Source of the DNA: Adineta steineri
Taxonomy: Eukaryota > Rotifera > Eurotatoria > Adinetida > Adinetidae
Reading direction: 5' to 3'
NCBI GenBank assembly: GCA_905250115.1
Contig: CAJNOI010000245.1
Location: 1 to 64,000, forward strand
DNA length: 64,000 nt
Positions within the stretch are counted from its first letter, which is position 1. Every line of letters begins with the position of its first letter. The translations under genes and the position numbers were made by a program. Under the pieces are notes generated by a model. That model saw only the letters and a program-made list of their open reading frames with translations. It was not told the origin of the DNA and searched no databases. This document shows, one piece after another, positions 61,230 through 64,000 of this stretch.

Positions 61230-63045
61230 GTTGAAATTTTTTGATTTAATATTTTAGAAATGAACACAATTGAATTGTGACGATAGAGATGTTGTTTGGT
61301 TGATTTAAAATTCTCTTTTCTTTTTTTTCTCTAGTGACCGTTGTTATTTTAAATGTTGATTTGTTTCTTAACAGACACAATACTTTTCTTTTTTTTTTCT
61401 CTCTCTCTCGCTTATTCTCTGCTTTATTACATATGATGTGTGCCCGAATATTTACATATAATGTTTGATAAAATAAACAAAAAAAAAAGCTCTTAGCGAC
61501 GAGAAACTTTAAAACTGTTTGTGTATGAAAAATGAATGAAAAAAAAATAAGAGTGCTTGACAATTAGATGATGGTAGTGTGGTTACTTTCTTTTCTTTTT
61601 CAACTTATAATGAGTGTTTGCCGATGTCATAGCTTAACAAAAAAAAGAGAAGGATTTAATTGAAATTGAATCTGTGATGGGATTCAAAAATTTAAGTCAT
61701 TTATTTTTATAGTACCCAAAAAAAGTGATTCCTGTTTCATTATAAAATAAGAAGTCGATAAATTTCATCGCTATTTACATACATTTTATTTATTCATCTC
61801 ATTAGTTAATGGACAAAGTTTCTAACTTTATGTGTTGTTTTCACTCAATTAAAACTACGCGAAACATTATTATGCATCGTACGATCTTTGTTGATCAGTT
61901 TTAAAAACTGAAGTACTGTTCGTAAAAATATGCATCGTTTGAGATACTTCATATAATTTGATTTTATATTTTAAAGATAAAAGAAATAACTCATTCTAAA
62001 ATGTTCCTTCTAAAATCTCACAAAACATGTGTAATAAGTCAAATAGTTTTTATATCTCGAAATGTTAAAGTGAAAGTCTTGAATTCAATGTTGTAATTAT
62101 TGATAGTAAATATTTAATCTAATGATCAATAACCTTCCATCGATAGTGATATTTTTTTGATATTTTATTTTACTGAAAATGTATCAACTGAGTTTGGTAT
62201 CATATTATATTATCGAAACATAATGTGTATTCCTTTTTAAACATTGTTTTGCTGTATTTGTTGACTTTTATAGCTCAACAAGTTGTCGTTAAAAATAACC
62301 AATTAGACTTAATATTATTCGAAAGAAGTAATAATATCTATGTATTTATGTAAGACAATTTGATGTACTCCTTGTTTCTATTTGACTATCATTTAAGTGA
62401 TAAGTAGATGAAAAATTTAAAAAATCAGTAAATTAAATAAAAAGGAAAGTGCAGAAATTGAAGTGTATCATAGTATCACTCACTTCTACTCTATTATGTC
62501 AACGAGCGATAGATGGTATTTATTTTTCTCTTCCGCTTTGTGACTTTGAAATCTTTCAAAATGTAACTGCTCAGCTTTTCTTAAAAACTATATATGATTA
62601 AAATATCGGAAATCATCACCAGTAGTAACAGTAGTTCCAAGTAGCGAAAAGAGAAAACATGATCGACCAGTAAAAGCTAAACAAACTCTGTTATTACGAT
62701 AATTTAATCTTCGTTCTCTTTATTAGAACTATTTCATAAGTGTACGTTGCACTGACAAAAGATGTTTTCATTTTAGCATAATACATAGCAGAGTAAGACG
62801 AAATTTAAGATTTGCTATCATAAACCTTAGAGTTGTTTAACAAATATTTCTTCTCTATAATATATAAATATCACTCTAGATCAATTCATTATTAAGTTCA
62901 ATACAATTTTATTTCTTTTTTTTAAGCATAAGAAATATACTTTAATAAACCATGAGGTAGCATATATGTATATATATAAAGTCACTATTAAAAAAGAAAA
63001 AAGGCTTTTTGTTTGTTACAAAACAATGAAAAAAAATTATAATAA
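61230..63045. other. Intergenic, nothing recognised
   Basis: 1.8 kb between two minus-strand genes. It holds pyrimidine-rich runs near 61320-61420 (promoter side of the Tctex gene) and AT-rich DNA elsewhere. No RNA gene or coding exon was supported. Confidence 0.4.

Positions 63046-64000
<955 letters not shown>

Overview
The window is nuclear DNA of a small, AT-rich, intron-bearing animal, most likely a bdelloid rotifer. Four things point there. (1) Genes are split by many GT/AG introns of about 50-70 bp. (2) A pair of spliced-leader RNA genes near 31.6-31.9 kb carries an exon that, as I remember it, differs from the published bdelloid 23-nt leader only at the first base in one copy. (3) Secreted proteins combine PAN-like domains, Thr-rich linkers and FG-GAP or Kelch repeats, modules I associate with bdelloid genomes. 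(4) Short hairpins are built from TGTGGG-type repeats, the unit I recall for bdelloid telomeres. No database search was possible, so the species is an inference.

Left part (1-13.4 kb): a probable secreted peptide precursor (253-613, +), a decayed FG-GAP fragment, an EVI5-family RabGAP (4161-9031, -) with a possible internal alternative first exon and a MITE-like intronic insertion, and an alpha/beta hydrolase with a hydrophobic C-terminal extension (10452-12299, -).

Accessory island (13.4-29.6 kb): two secreted proteins share the layout signal peptide, PAN-like domain, Thr-rich linker and repeat domain, all joined by phase-1 introns. One ends in Kelch repeats and is interrupted by a 10-N gap; the other ends in seven FG-GAP/VCBS repeats. 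Around them lie an unknown six-exon gene with a GC-rich insert in an intron, a two-TM membrane protein, a rhodopsin-like GPCR, a small pseudogene, a 100-N gap and at least six telomere-like hairpins.

Splicing RNA cluster (31.1-31.9 kb): a U2 snRNA gene and two divergently transcribed spliced-leader RNA genes lie within 0.8 kb. All three carry a GACAMAG box starting 41 bases upstream of the inferred 5' end. Several genes in the window have a polypyrimidine-AG just before their ATG that could accept the leader.

Right part (33-64 kb): an acidic low-complexity protein, a calcineurin A subunit (35323-38805, +), a small secreted FN3-like protein (39004-39668, -), a very large HYDIN gene (40236-59434, +), a Tctex-type dynein light chain (60612-61229, -) and the 3' end of CFAP91 (63046-64000, -). 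HYDIN, the Tctex chain and CFAP91 are all axonemal or dynein-related, giving about 24 kb dominated by motile-cilium genes.
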